Part shown: positions 1 through 6,270 of the stretch, in pieces
Layout of the letters: every line of letters starts with the position of its first letter
Position numbering within the stretch: the stretch's first letter is position 1
From: Gammaproteobacteria bacterium
GTDB taxonomy: Bacteria > Pseudomonadota > Gammaproteobacteria > SZUA-152
NCBI GenBank assembly: GCA_030613605.1
Contig: JAUWLO010000120.1
Span: forward strand, 1-6,270
DNA length: 6,270 nt
Direction: 5' to 3'
Made by a program: the position numbers and the translations under genes
The notes under the pieces: generated by a model
Database searches by the model: none
The model's input: only the letters and a program-made list of their open reading frames with translations
Told to the model about the DNA's origin: nothing

Positions 1-3000
1 AGCATTTTTCTGGGTACCGGCCTTGGGCCTCGCAGTTATTCCATTCTCGAACAGGGGATGATTTCGCGCCTGATCGAGGCCAAACGCGAGGATTTGCGTA
101 ATTTCCTGGAAGAGGCGGCGGGGATCTCCAAATACAAGGACCGACGCCGGGAAACGGAAAATCGTATTCGACACACCCGCGAGAATCTGGAACGCCTGTC
201 TGATTTGCGTGATGAACTGGGCAAACAGATCGATCGCCTGCAACGCCAGTCCCGATCTGCGGAAAAATACAAGGAATTCAAACAGGAAGAACGCCTGCTC
301 AAAGGTCAGCTCACGGCTTTACGCTGGAAAGGCATGGATGGTCAGGCCGGTGAGCGTGAAAAACAAATTCGTGAAAAAGAAGCGGCCTACGAAGAACAGG
401 TCGCCAGACAGCGTGCCATTGAGGCCGAGGTTGAGAAGCTTCGCGATTTACATGTGGAAGCGACTGAAACCTTCAACGAGGTGCAGGGGCGTTTTTACAG
501 CGTCGGTGGCGACATCGCCCGCGTTGAACAATCTATCCAGCATGCCAACGAGCGTCGCCTGGAGCAGGAAGAAGAGCTAAAGAACGCCGAGCGGGGCTGG
601 ATTGAGTCTGAAACCCATCTGGCTTCGGACCGCAGCAAGATTGAAGAATTGACAGAGTCACTGACCGAGCTCCAGCCTGATCTGGAAAAAACCCAGGCCA
701 CTCAGGAGGCCTCTGGCTCAGCACTGGCCACAGCCGAACAGGCCATGCACGACTGGCAGGTTAACTGGGATGAATTCAATCAGACTTCTGCTGAGCCGGC
801 CCGTAGTGCGGAAGTGGAACGCACTCAAATTCAGAACCTCGAACAGCAGTTTATCCAAAATGAGCGCAGGTTAGAGAAGTTACGTGAGGAACTAACGCGT
901 CTTTCTCATGAAGGTCTGGAGCAGGAAATTGCCGAGCGTCTTGGGCAGGTTACCGAGTTCAGCGAGCAAACGTCAGATCTGGAAGCACGATTACAGGAAC
1001 AACAGCAGGCCATTGAGTCGGCTCGTGAGTCCAGCCATCAATTAAGCAGCCAGCTGGATGAGCAGCGCAGCCAGCTGCAATCCAGCAAGGGACGTCTTTC
1101 TTCGCTGGAGGCCTTGCAGCAGGCAGCTTTGGGTAAAACCGAGGGCGATGCGGCACAGTGGCTGTCGGATAACGGCTTCAAAAATGCGCAACGCCTGGCC
1201 CAGGGTCTGAAAGTGGCTGATGGCTGGGAGCAGGCCGTCGAATGTGTACTGGGATTTCATCTGGAAGCGGTGTGTATCGACGGTTTTGATTCTGCAGCCG
1301 GTCACCTGGCCTCGCTTGAGAGTGGCGCATTGGCCTTGTTTGATACCGCAGCAAGCCAGGCGACACCCGCTACAGGAACACTGGCATCTGTACTGAGTGA
1401 TCAGGTGGAAAGCACATGGTCACTGGCGTCGGTACTGGCCGGTGTTTATGCCGTGGATTCGCTGGATGAGGCCCTTTCCTTGCGTTCACGTCTGGCAGCC
1501 CATGAATCGGTGATTACCCGCAACGGAGAATGGATAGGTCCAAACTGGTTGCGCGTGGCACGAGATGCAGATGAAAAAGCCGGTGTGTTGCAGCGCGAAC
1601 AGGAGCTCAAAGAGCTTACGTCAACGATAGAGACGTTGAGCCATGACGTTGAGACAGCCGAAACAAACATGGCCGAGAGTCGTGAAAAACTCAAGCAGCT
1701 TGAAACCGAACGCGAAACGGTACAACAGGAATTGCACAAGGCCACTCGTGCCCAGGCCGAAGTACAGGCCCAGTTGAGTGGTCGTCAGGCTCGTCTGGAT
1801 CAGATGCGCAATCGCAGTCAGGGAATTGAGCAGGAAATTACCGAGATCGATCAAAGCAAAGATCAGAATCAGCAGGACACCATCTCGGCGCGCCAACGCC
1901 TGGAACAGTCTCTGGCTCAGATGGCAACGCTGGAGCAAACGAGGGAAGAAATGTCCCGGCAGCGTGATCAGTTGAAAACTCATCTGGATCAGACTCGCAC
2001 CACCGCGCGTGCAGACAGAGACGCTGCCCACGAAATTAAACTCAAAACCCAGACCATGAGCACCGAGCTGACTTCTACGAAGCAAAGCCTGGAGCGCATG
2101 GAGCGCCAGCTTACCCAGGTGGGCGAACGTCGCGAATCCCTCAAGGCTGCACTGGCCGAGGGCGAAGCACCACTGGCGGAAATGAAGGAAGAGCTGGAAC
2201 AACTGCTGAAAGATCGCATGGCAGTGGAAGAAGAATTAACGGCAGCCCGGCGCAAGGTAGAAGAGCTGGATCACAATATGCGCACCCAGGAAACCGAGCG
2301 TCATAAAGTGGAGCAGGCCGCCCAGGAGGTTCGCAGCTCTCTGGAACAAATTCGTATGGCCTGGCAGGAACTTAAGGTCCGTCGAACGACGCTTGAGGAG
2401 CAGCTCAGCGAAACAGGGCATACGCTGGAATCTCTGTTTGAGTCCATGCCCGAAGAAGCCAATGAAGAAGCCTGGGCAGAACAGGTAGAGAAAATTGGCT
2501 TACGCATACAGCGTTTAGGCCCTATCAATTTGGCGGCGATCGAAGAATACGAGACTGAATCCGAGCGTAAAAATTACCTGGATGCTCAGGATGCCGATCT
2601 TATGGAAGCGCTGGAGACACTGGAAAATGCCATTCGTAAGATCGATCGCGAAACCCGCACGCGCTTCAAAGAAACCTTTGATAAAGTGAACACCGGCTTC
2701 AAGGAACTGTTCCCACGCCTGTTTGGTGGCGGACATGCCTATCTGGAACTCACGGGAGATGATCTTCTCGATACTGGTGTGACGGTCATGGCGCGCCCAC
2801 CGGGCAAGCGCAACAGCACCATTCACCTTCTATCAGGTGGTGAAAAAGCACTCACTGCGGTGGCGATGGTGTTTGCCATTTTCCAGCTCAACCCAGCACC
2901 TTTCTGCATGCTAGATGAAGTGGATGCACCACTGGATGACGCCAATGTGGGTCGCTTCTGCGAAATGGTCAAAGAGATGTCGGAAAAAGTACAGTTTATT

Positions 3001-3129
3001 GTGATTACGCATAACAAGATCACCATGGAAATGTCCAATCAACTCAATGGGGTCACCATGCACGAGCCGGGTGTCTCGCGTCTGGTCTCGGTGGATGTGG
3101 ATGAGGCCGCGCAAATGGTGGCGAGTTAA
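1..3129 (+). CDS. smc: Chromosome segregation ATPase SMC (5'-truncated by the window edge)
   Basis: SMC is the ATP-driven DNA-loop-forming subunit of the bacterial Smc-ScpA-ScpB condensin, which compacts and segregates the nucleoid. The frame is open from base 1, and the residues before the first ATG at 58 (GTGLGPRSYSILEQG) already match the conserved SMC N-terminal head, so that ATG is not the start. About 120-130 residues including Walker A are off the window. Visible residues: rest of the N head to about 50; Glu/Gln/Arg-rich coiled-coil arm about 50-365; hinge about 370-525; returning arm about 530-835; C head from GPIN (840-843). The C head carries signature LSGGEK (944-949), Walker B CMLDE with Asp972/Glu973, a D-loop (PLDDAN) and switch His1004 (ITHNK). 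All ATPase motifs in this half are intact and there is no frameshift. With the missing part the length would be near 1165, as in Pseudomonas-type SMC. Stop TAA at 3127; a terminator follows. Confidence 0.97.
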   Translation, partial: SIFLGTGLGPRSYSILEQGMISRLIEAKREDLRNFLEEAAGISKYKDRRRETENRIRHTRENLERLSDLRDELGKQIDRLQRQSRSAEKYKEFKQEERLLKGQLTALRWKGMDGQAGEREKQIREKEAAYEEQVARQRAIEAEVEKLRDLHVEATETFNEVQGRFYSVGGDIARVEQSIQHANERRLEQEEELKNAERGWIESETHLASDRSKIEELTESLTELQPDLEKTQATQEASGSALATAEQAMHDWQVNWDEFNQTSAEPARSAEVERTQIQNLEQQFIQNERRLEKLREELTRLSHEGLEQEIAERLGQVTEFSEQTSDLEARLQEQQQAIESARESSHQLSSQLDEQRSQLQSSKGRLSSLEALQQAALGKTEGDAAQWLSDNGFKNAQRLAQGLKVADGWEQAVECVLGFHLEAVCIDGFDSAAGHLASLESGALALFDTAASQATPATGTLASVLSDQVESTWSLASVLAGVYAVDSLDEALSLRSRLAAHESVITRNGEWIGPNWLRVARDADEKAGVLQREQELKELTSTIETLSHDVETAETNMAESREKLKQLETERETVQQELHKATRAQAEVQAQLSGRQARLDQMRNRSQGIEQEITEIDQSKDQNQQDTISARQRLEQSLAQMATLEQTREEMSRQRDQLKTHLDQTRTTARADRDAAHEIKLKTQTMSTELTSTKQSLERMERQLTQVGERRESLKAALAEGEAPLAEMKEELEQLLKDRMAVEEELTAARRKVEELDHNMRTQETERHKVEQAAQEVRSSLEQIRMAWQELKVRRTTLEEQLSETGHTLESLFESMPEEANEEAWAEQVEKIGLRIQRLGPINLAAIEEYETESERKNYLDAQDADLMEALETLENAIRKIDRETRTRFKETFDKVNTGFKELFPRLFGGGHAYLELTGDDLLDTGVTVMARPPGKRNSTIHLLSGGEKALTAVAMVFAIFQLNPAPFCMLDEVDAPLDDANVGRFCEMVKEMSEKVQFIVITHNKITMEMSNQLNGVTMHEPGVSRLVSVDVDEAAQMVAS

Positions 3130-3174
3130 GTCTGACTGGAATTCTTCATATTGCTGGTTAACCGTTTGCTGGCT

Positions 3175-3214
3175 AAAAACAGCCTCATTCTAATCAGGAT
3201 GGGGCTTTATTTTT
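3175..3214 (+). terminator. Rho-independent terminator after smc
   Basis: Seen directly: AGCCTCATTCT (3181-3191), loop AATC (3192-3195) and AGGATGGGGCT (3196-3206) form an 11-bp RNA stem in which two pairs are U-G wobbles. The stem is followed at once by TTATTTTT (3207-3214) and preceded by an A run (3175-3179) that can extend pairing with the T tract. It starts 51 bp past the smc stop. It should end smc transcripts and separate them from zipA. The wobbles mean it is strong only in this direction: on the minus strand they become A-C mismatches. Confidence 0.85.
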
Positions 3215-3237
3215 GGGTGTGATTCGTTCTGGGGTGA

Positions 3238-3281
3238 TTTACACTAATCATTAATTTGTATTAGTTTTTTAACGGGATAAT
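3238..3281 (+). promoter_or_regulatory. Candidate zipA promoter region
   Basis: The AT-rich stretch between the smc terminator and the zipA start is where zipA must be initiated if the terminator works. Two partial sigma70-like options are visible. One is TTTACA (3238-3243) with TATTAG (3259-3264) at a short 15-bp spacing. The other is GATAAT (3276-3281), a good -10 but with no convincing -35 at 16-18 bp; it would give a leader of roughly 17-18 nt. Neither is a clean consensus. That a promoter lies here is inferred from the terminator; the exact boxes are uncertain. Confidence 0.4.
3243..3265. repeat. Short inverted repeat in the zipA upstream region
   Basis: ACTAAT (3243-3248) and ATTAGT (3260-3265) are perfect 6-bp inverted arms separated by 11 bp, so their centres lie 17 bp apart. 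The interior contains the palindrome ATTAAT (3250-3255). A run of T (3265-3270) follows. The repeat overlaps the candidate promoter, so it could be an operator half-site pair, but in AT-rich DNA 6-bp arms can arise by chance. No known regulator motif is recognised. Confidence 0.35.
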
Positions 3282-3292
3282 GAAAGACGCAT

Positions 3293-3308
3293 AGAGGGCT
3301 AAGGTGTG
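3293..3308 (+). promoter_or_regulatory. zipA ribosome binding site and GTG start
   Basis: AGAGGG at 3293-3298 is a Shine-Dalgarno-like purine run 7 nt before GTG at 3306-3308. An in-frame TAA occupies 3300-3302, directly between them, so GTG is the first possible start in this frame. The next in-frame Met (codon 50) would remove the membrane anchor. The ATG at 3310 is in another frame. Together these fix the start at GTG with good confidence. Confidence 0.8.
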
Positions 3309-4235
3309 GATGACCTGCGATGGATTTTAGCAATTGCCGGTGCTGTGGTCGTGGTAGCGACGTACCTTTCCGGTCGTTTTGAACGGGATGAATGGAAACG
3401 TGACCGTGAAACAATTTCAGGGCAGCCTGGGCCTTCTGCATCGGGAAAGGTTATGCCCCAATTTAAAATTCAAGATAATGATGTAAAGCGTCAGGCCCCA
3501 AAACCTCAACAGACAGATCGAAAGGTTTCTATAGGTCTAAACAACGAAGGCGATGTTAATGAAGCATTGGGTGTATCCGAGCCTGTATCATCTCCTGCTG
3601 AGGAAGAGACTGAAGAGCCGAAAAGTGAATGGGAAGGTGCAATTGATTCCACGCGGGAACCATTGATTGAAGATGAAATCGTGGCAGTAGAAATACCACC
3701 TGAGTTTTCGGAATATGCTGAAGAAAGAAGATCAGAATCCAGGCTCAAGTTAAAACCAGAGATAGAAGAGCCCGTTCAGCAAGAACTGGTACTGGATGTT
3801 GAACCGTTGGTGCTTGTGTTAACAATACTGGCAAAAGATGAAAATCAATTCAGCGGTGGTGACATAAAGAAAACACTGGAGGCCGAAGATGTTAACCATG
3901 GCGATATGGAAATCTTTCATTTCCATATCGAAAACGAAAAAGATGCGGTGTTTAGTGTGACAAGTGTTGTTGAACCGGGAACTTTTGATCTTGAAAATAT
4001 TAACGAATATGAAACACCAGGTTTGTCTTTGTTTTGTCAATTACCCGGGCCCGCAGAAAGTACAGAAGCATTTAATATTTTGTTGAAGAAAGCGCAGAGT
4101 ATTGCAGATAGTTTGGGCGGGCATCTTTGCGATGATAAGCGCAATCAGTTAACTGAGCAGGCAATTGGCCATTATCGTGATCGCATATCGGCCTTTGATC
4201 ATGAAGTAGTGCTTGCCAGAAAAAAACAGGAGTAA
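3306..4235 (+). CDS. zipA: Cell division protein ZipA
   Basis: ZipA tethers the FtsZ ring to the inner membrane and bundles FtsZ filaments during early divisome assembly. The 309-residue protein has the family layout. It has a very short N terminus, then one membrane segment (about residues 4-21, WILAIAGAVVVVATYL) with no cleavable signal, then basic/charged residues (GRFERDEWKRDRE). A long low-complexity cytoplasmic linker follows (about 35-165), then the C-terminal FtsZ-binding domain (about 166-306). That domain shows family landmarks: GDMEIFHFHI, AVFSV, VEPGTFD, TPGLSLFCQLPG, AQSIADSLGG and a DDKR turn. The linker is rich in Glu/Asp/Ser rather than the Pro/Gln of E. coli ZipA. The gene is visibly more AT-rich than smc. 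Length is close to the E. coli protein (328). It starts with GTG behind the smc terminator, so it is probably its own transcription unit. It ends with TAA at 4233, 38 bp from the convergent mfd stop. ligA, a common downstream partner, is absent here. Confidence 0.95.
   Translation: MDDLRWILAIAGAVVVVATYLSGRFERDEWKRDRETISGQPGPSASGKVMPQFKIQDNDVKRQAPKPQQTDRKVSIGLNNEGDVNEALGVSEPVSSPAEEETEEPKSEWEGAIDSTREPLIEDEIVAVEIPPEFSEYAEERRSESRLKLKPEIEEPVQQELVLDVEPLVLVLTILAKDENQFSGGDIKKTLEAEDVNHGDMEIFHFHIENEKDAVFSVTSVVEPGTFDLENINEYETPGLSLFCQLPGPAESTEAFNILLKKAQSIADSLGGHLCDDKRNQLTEQAIGHYRDRISAFDHEVVLARKKQE
3902..3930. repeat. Perfect 12-bp inverted repeat inside zipA
   Basis: CGATATGGAAAT (3902-3913) and ATTTCCATATCG (3919-3930) are exact reverse complements around a 5-nt loop, CTTTC. 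The repeat lies in frame within the FtsZ-binding domain, where it encodes the conserved DMEIFHFHIE strand. There is no T run on the outgoing side on either strand, so it does not look like an intrinsic terminator. In mRNA it would fold into a stable local hairpin. Confidence 0.9.
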
Positions 4236-4273
4236 CGTTCAGGTAAGAAAGTTATGGCGGAGTTGCAATGACC
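4236..4273. other. Convergent zipA/mfd intergenic junction
   Basis: These 38 bp separate the stop codons of two convergent genes. I looked for a stem followed by a T run on both strands and found only a 6-bp palindrome AACGTT (4234-4239, overlapping the zipA stop) and unmatched short repeats. On the minus strand a run of seven T (complement of 4220-4226) lies just past the gap, but no adequate stem precedes it. Transcripts of both genes therefore may overlap at their 3' ends. Confidence 0.6.
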
Positions 4274-6270
4274 TCAGGCAAGTAAACCGATTAATATTTC
4301 GCATGCAGCAAAGCGTGATTCGCTATCTTCCATGTCCTGCACAATACGTAGTTTATCCTGACCATCCATTTTATAGGTTTTGGATTGTGTTTGAATCAAT
4401 GAAATAATCTTCATGGGGTCAATGTTGGGTTCAGATGTAAATTGAACCCGGCCGCTACTATCACCCATTTCTATTTTGGTGATGCCCAATGGCGTTGCTT
4501 TGAGTTTTAGTTCGGTAATGCGGAACAGGTTTTTGGCCTGTTCCGGTAACAAGCCAAAACGATCAATCATTTCTACCTGCAGCTCTCGTAATTCATCATA
4601 ATTTTCTGCGCTGGCGATACGTTTATATTGAATCAGTCGTGTATGTACATCGGGCAGGTAATCGTCCGGTAGCAGGGCAGGGATACCCAAATCAATCTCT
4701 GCGCCATGATCCAGGGGGCGATCAAGTTCGGGCTCTTTGCCTTCTTTTAGTGCTTTAACTGCTCGTTCCAGTAATTCCAGATAGAGAGTAAAGCCGATCT
4801 CCTGCATGTGGCCACTTTGCCCCTCACCTAGCAGTTCTCCCGCGCCACGTATTTCCATATCGTGTGTAGCCAAAGTAAATCCGGCACCCAGGTCCTGGAT
4901 AGACTCAATGGCCTCGAGACGTTTGACCGCATCGGCGGTCATCACATTGCGTGGTGGCACCACAAGGTAAGCGTAAGCTTGATGATGCGAACGACCTACG
5001 CGGCCGCGTAACTGGTAAAGCTGGGCAAGCCCGAAATTATCGGCGCGGTTGATGATGATGGTATTGGCGTTAGGTATATCGATACCGGTTTCAATAATGG
5101 TGGTGCAAACCAGGACATTGAAGCGGTGGTGATAGAAGTCCGCCATAATGTGTTCCAGCTCGCGCTCGCGCATCTGGCCGTGAGCAATTTCCACTTTGGC
5201 TTCAGGGACGAGATCTTCAATATCGCGCGCCATTTTTTCGATGGTCTCCACCTTGTTGTGCAGAAAGAAAACCTGGCCGCCACGACGGATTTCACGCAGA
5301 CAGGCTTCTTTTAGCAAGGTGTCATTCCATTGGCTGACAAATGTTTTTACCGCAAGTCGACGCTCAGGAGCAGTAGCGATAATGGAAAGATCACGCAGAC
5401 CGGAGAATGACATGTTCAACGTGCGCGGTATGGGGGTTGCGGTCAGGGTTAGCAAATCAACCTCGGATCTCAGGGCCTTGAACCTATCTTTCTGTCGCAC
5501 ACCAAAACGATGTTCTTCATCGATAATAACAAGGCCAAGGCGTTTGTATTTAATGTTACCGTGAATCAGTTTGTGCGTGCCGATAATGATATCAATGGTG
5601 CCATCTTCGAGGCCTTTAAGGGTTGCATCCTGTTCTTTTTTAGAACGGAACCTTGATAAAACTCCAATGCGTACAGGCCAGTCAGCGAAACGGTCCTGGA
5701 AATTTTCAAAGTGTTGTTGAGCGAGCAGGGTGGTAGGCACTAGCAAGGCGACTTGTTTACCATCCTGTACGGCAATAAAGGCCGCGCGCATGGCGACTTC
5801 GGTTTTTCCGAAGCCGACATCACCACAAATCAAACGATCCATGGGTTTGTCGGTGCGTAAATCATTAAAGACGCCTTCAATGGCTTCCTGTTGATCGGGT
5901 GTTTCTTCAAAAGGAAATGCAGCACAAAAACTGGCGTACTGGTTTTCATCTACGTGATATACATGCCCCTTGCGTGCTTCACGTTTGGCGTAGATTGATA
6001 ACAATTCTGCAGCGACGTCGCGTACTTTTTCACGCGCCTTGCGTTTGGCCTTTTCCCATTGGCCGCTCCCCAGTTTGTGCAGGGGTGCTGTTTCGGGGGA
6101 TGAGCCACTGTAACGGCTGATAAGGTGAAGGTGGCTGACCGGAACAAACAATTTATCGCCGCCCGCATATTCCAGGGTAAGGAATTCCTGTTCCATGTCG
6201 CCAACTGAAATGGTTTGCAGGCCCAGGTAACGTCCTATGCCATTGTCTTCATGTACTACCGGAGAGCCAA
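4274..6270 (-). CDS. mfd: Transcription-repair coupling factor Mfd (5'-truncated by the window edge)
   Basis: Mfd is the cytoplasmic ATP-dependent DNA translocase that pushes stalled RNA polymerase off lesions and hands the site to UvrA for nucleotide excision repair. The frame is open to the right edge (GSPVVHEDNGIGRYLGLQT precedes the internal ATG at 6196), so 664 residues are visible of a protein near 1150. The missing half holds the UvrB-like and UvrA-contact domains. Visible residues: RNA-polymerase-interacting domain about 1-65 (LHLISRY included); helicase lobe 1 with TPDQ, Walker A GFGKT (152-156; bases 5801-5815), PTTLLAQQH, DEEH (250-253) and TATPIPRTLNM; lobe 2 with HGQMRERELE, TTIIETGIDIPNANT and QLRGRVGRSHHQ; the translocation motif region (LATHDMEIRGAGELLG); and the C-terminal regulatory domain from about 525 (LLPDDYLPDVHTRL) to ILIGLLA. 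Motifs are intact with no frameshift; identity to E. coli Mfd is obvious by eye. Stop TGA (4274-4276). Confidence 0.97.
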   Translation of the reverse strand, partial: GSPVVHEDNGIGRYLGLQTISVGDMEQEFLTLEYAGGDKLFVPVSHLHLISRYSGSSPETAPLHKLGSGQWEKAKRKAREKVRDVAAELLSIYAKREARKGHVYHVDENQYASFCAAFPFEETPDQQEAIEGVFNDLRTDKPMDRLICGDVGFGKTEVAMRAAFIAVQDGKQVALLVPTTLLAQQHFENFQDRFADWPVRIGVLSRFRSKKEQDATLKGLEDGTIDIIIGTHKLIHGNIKYKRLGLVIIDEEHRFGVRQKDRFKALRSEVDLLTLTATPIPRTLNMSFSGLRDLSIIATAPERRLAVKTFVSQWNDTLLKEACLREIRRGGQVFFLHNKVETIEKMARDIEDLVPEAKVEIAHGQMRERELEHIMADFYHHRFNVLVCTTIIETGIDIPNANTIIINRADNFGLAQLYQLRGRVGRSHHQAYAYLVVPPRNVMTADAVKRLEAIESIQDLGAGFTLATHDMEIRGAGELLGEGQSGHMQEIGFTLYLELLERAVKALKEGKEPELDRPLDHGAEIDLGIPALLPDDYLPDVHTRLIQYKRIASAENYDELRELQVEMIDRFGLLPEQAKNLFRITELKLKATPLGITKIEMGDSSGRVQFTSEPNIDPMKIISLIQTQSKTYKMDGQDKLRIVQDMEDSESRFAACEILIGLLA
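4521..4545. repeat. Perfect 9-bp inverted repeat inside mfd
   Basis: CGGAACAGG (4521-4529) and CCTGTTCCG (4537-4545) are exact reverse complements around a 7-nt loop. The repeat lies within the coding sequence for PEQAKNLFR in the Mfd C-terminal domain. No T run follows on either strand, so it is not an intrinsic terminator. It is probably incidental, though it would form a GC-containing hairpin in the mfd mRNA. Confidence 0.8.

Noticed and set aside
58..60. ATG at 58 as the start of smc, and ATG at 6196 (minus strand) as the start of mfd.
   Set aside because: In both cases the upstream in-frame residues match conserved family sequence up to the window edge, so both genes start outside the window.
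919..1845. Near-identical 18-bp direct repeat (919-936 and 1828-1845, one mismatch) in the two arms of smc.
   Set aside because: Both copies encode EQEI(A/T)E within heptad-repeat coiled coil, where recurring Glu/Gln codons are expected; no sign of duplication beyond it.
1621..2202. A 193-codon minus-strand open frame opposite smc.
   Set aside because: It lies entirely antisense to the SMC coiled-coil arm. Its Leu/Phe-rich product is what the complement of Glu/Gln/Lys-rich codons yields, so it is a compositional artefact.
3156..3163. Palindrome GGTTAACC after the smc stop, and nearby GCTG/CAGC arms that could compete with the terminator stem.
   Set aside because: An 8-bp palindrome without a loop is weak as RNA and common by chance; the competing stem is only 4 bp against 11 bp for the terminator, so attenuation is not supported.
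4220..4246. A run of seven A near the zipA 3' end, in frame as A AAA AAA, a possible -1 slippery site.
   Set aside because: A -1 shift would only replace the last two residues with about six others before a stop at 4244-4246. There is no stimulatory hairpin or pseudoknot, and the tail is not part of the conserved domain.
4213..4407. A short plus-strand open frame beginning inside the zipA end and running across the mfd 3' end.
   Set aside because: It overlaps two clear genes in other frames, has no Shine-Dalgarno sequence, and its translation resembles no family; it is a shadow frame.
1..6270. Search for a novel system: defence genes, toxin-antitoxin pairs, CRISPR, transposon ends, retron-like or riboswitch-like structures.
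   Set aside because: Three well-known core genes fill almost all of the sequence and the two gaps are 176 bp and 38 bp; nothing remaining is large enough or structured enough to support such a claim.

Overview
The window looks like ordinary chromosomal housekeeping DNA of a gammaproteobacterium. ZipA is essentially confined to Gammaproteobacteria. A true SMC condensin in place of MukB argues against the Enterobacterales/Vibrio branch and points to a Pseudomonas-like or purple-sulfur/Thiotrichales-like lineage. Genus and species cannot be named from this sequence. Base composition looks moderate, with zipA visibly richer in A and T than smc.

Layout, left to right. Bases 1-3129 (+) hold the last 1042 codons of smc; the N-terminal ATP-binding segment lies off the left edge. 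Bases 3130-3305 are a 176-bp intergenic gap with a convincing rho-independent terminator (3181-3214) and a probable zipA promoter region. Bases 3306-4235 (+) are a complete zipA with a GTG start. After 38 bp with no recognisable terminator comes mfd, convergent on the minus strand: 664 codons and the stop (4274-6270). Its N-terminal UvrB-like half lies off the right edge. No stretch over 300 bp lacks a gene.

How the genes relate. SMC folds and segregates the chromosome. ZipA anchors and stabilises the FtsZ ring at the inner membrane. Mfd removes stalled RNA polymerase from damaged DNA and recruits excision repair. smc and zipA are neighbours in many gammaproteobacteria, often followed by ligA. 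Here a terminator separates smc from zipA, and mfd rather than ligA follows zipA.

I found no RNA gene, mobile element, CRISPR array, frameshifted gene or evidence of an undescribed system. The most unusual structure is a perfect 12-bp inverted repeat with a 5-nt loop inside the FtsZ-binding domain of zipA (3902-3930). Lesser points are a non-canonical SMC hinge end, an acidic ZipA linker, an inverted repeat in the zipA promoter region, and the terminator-poor convergent junction with mfd.
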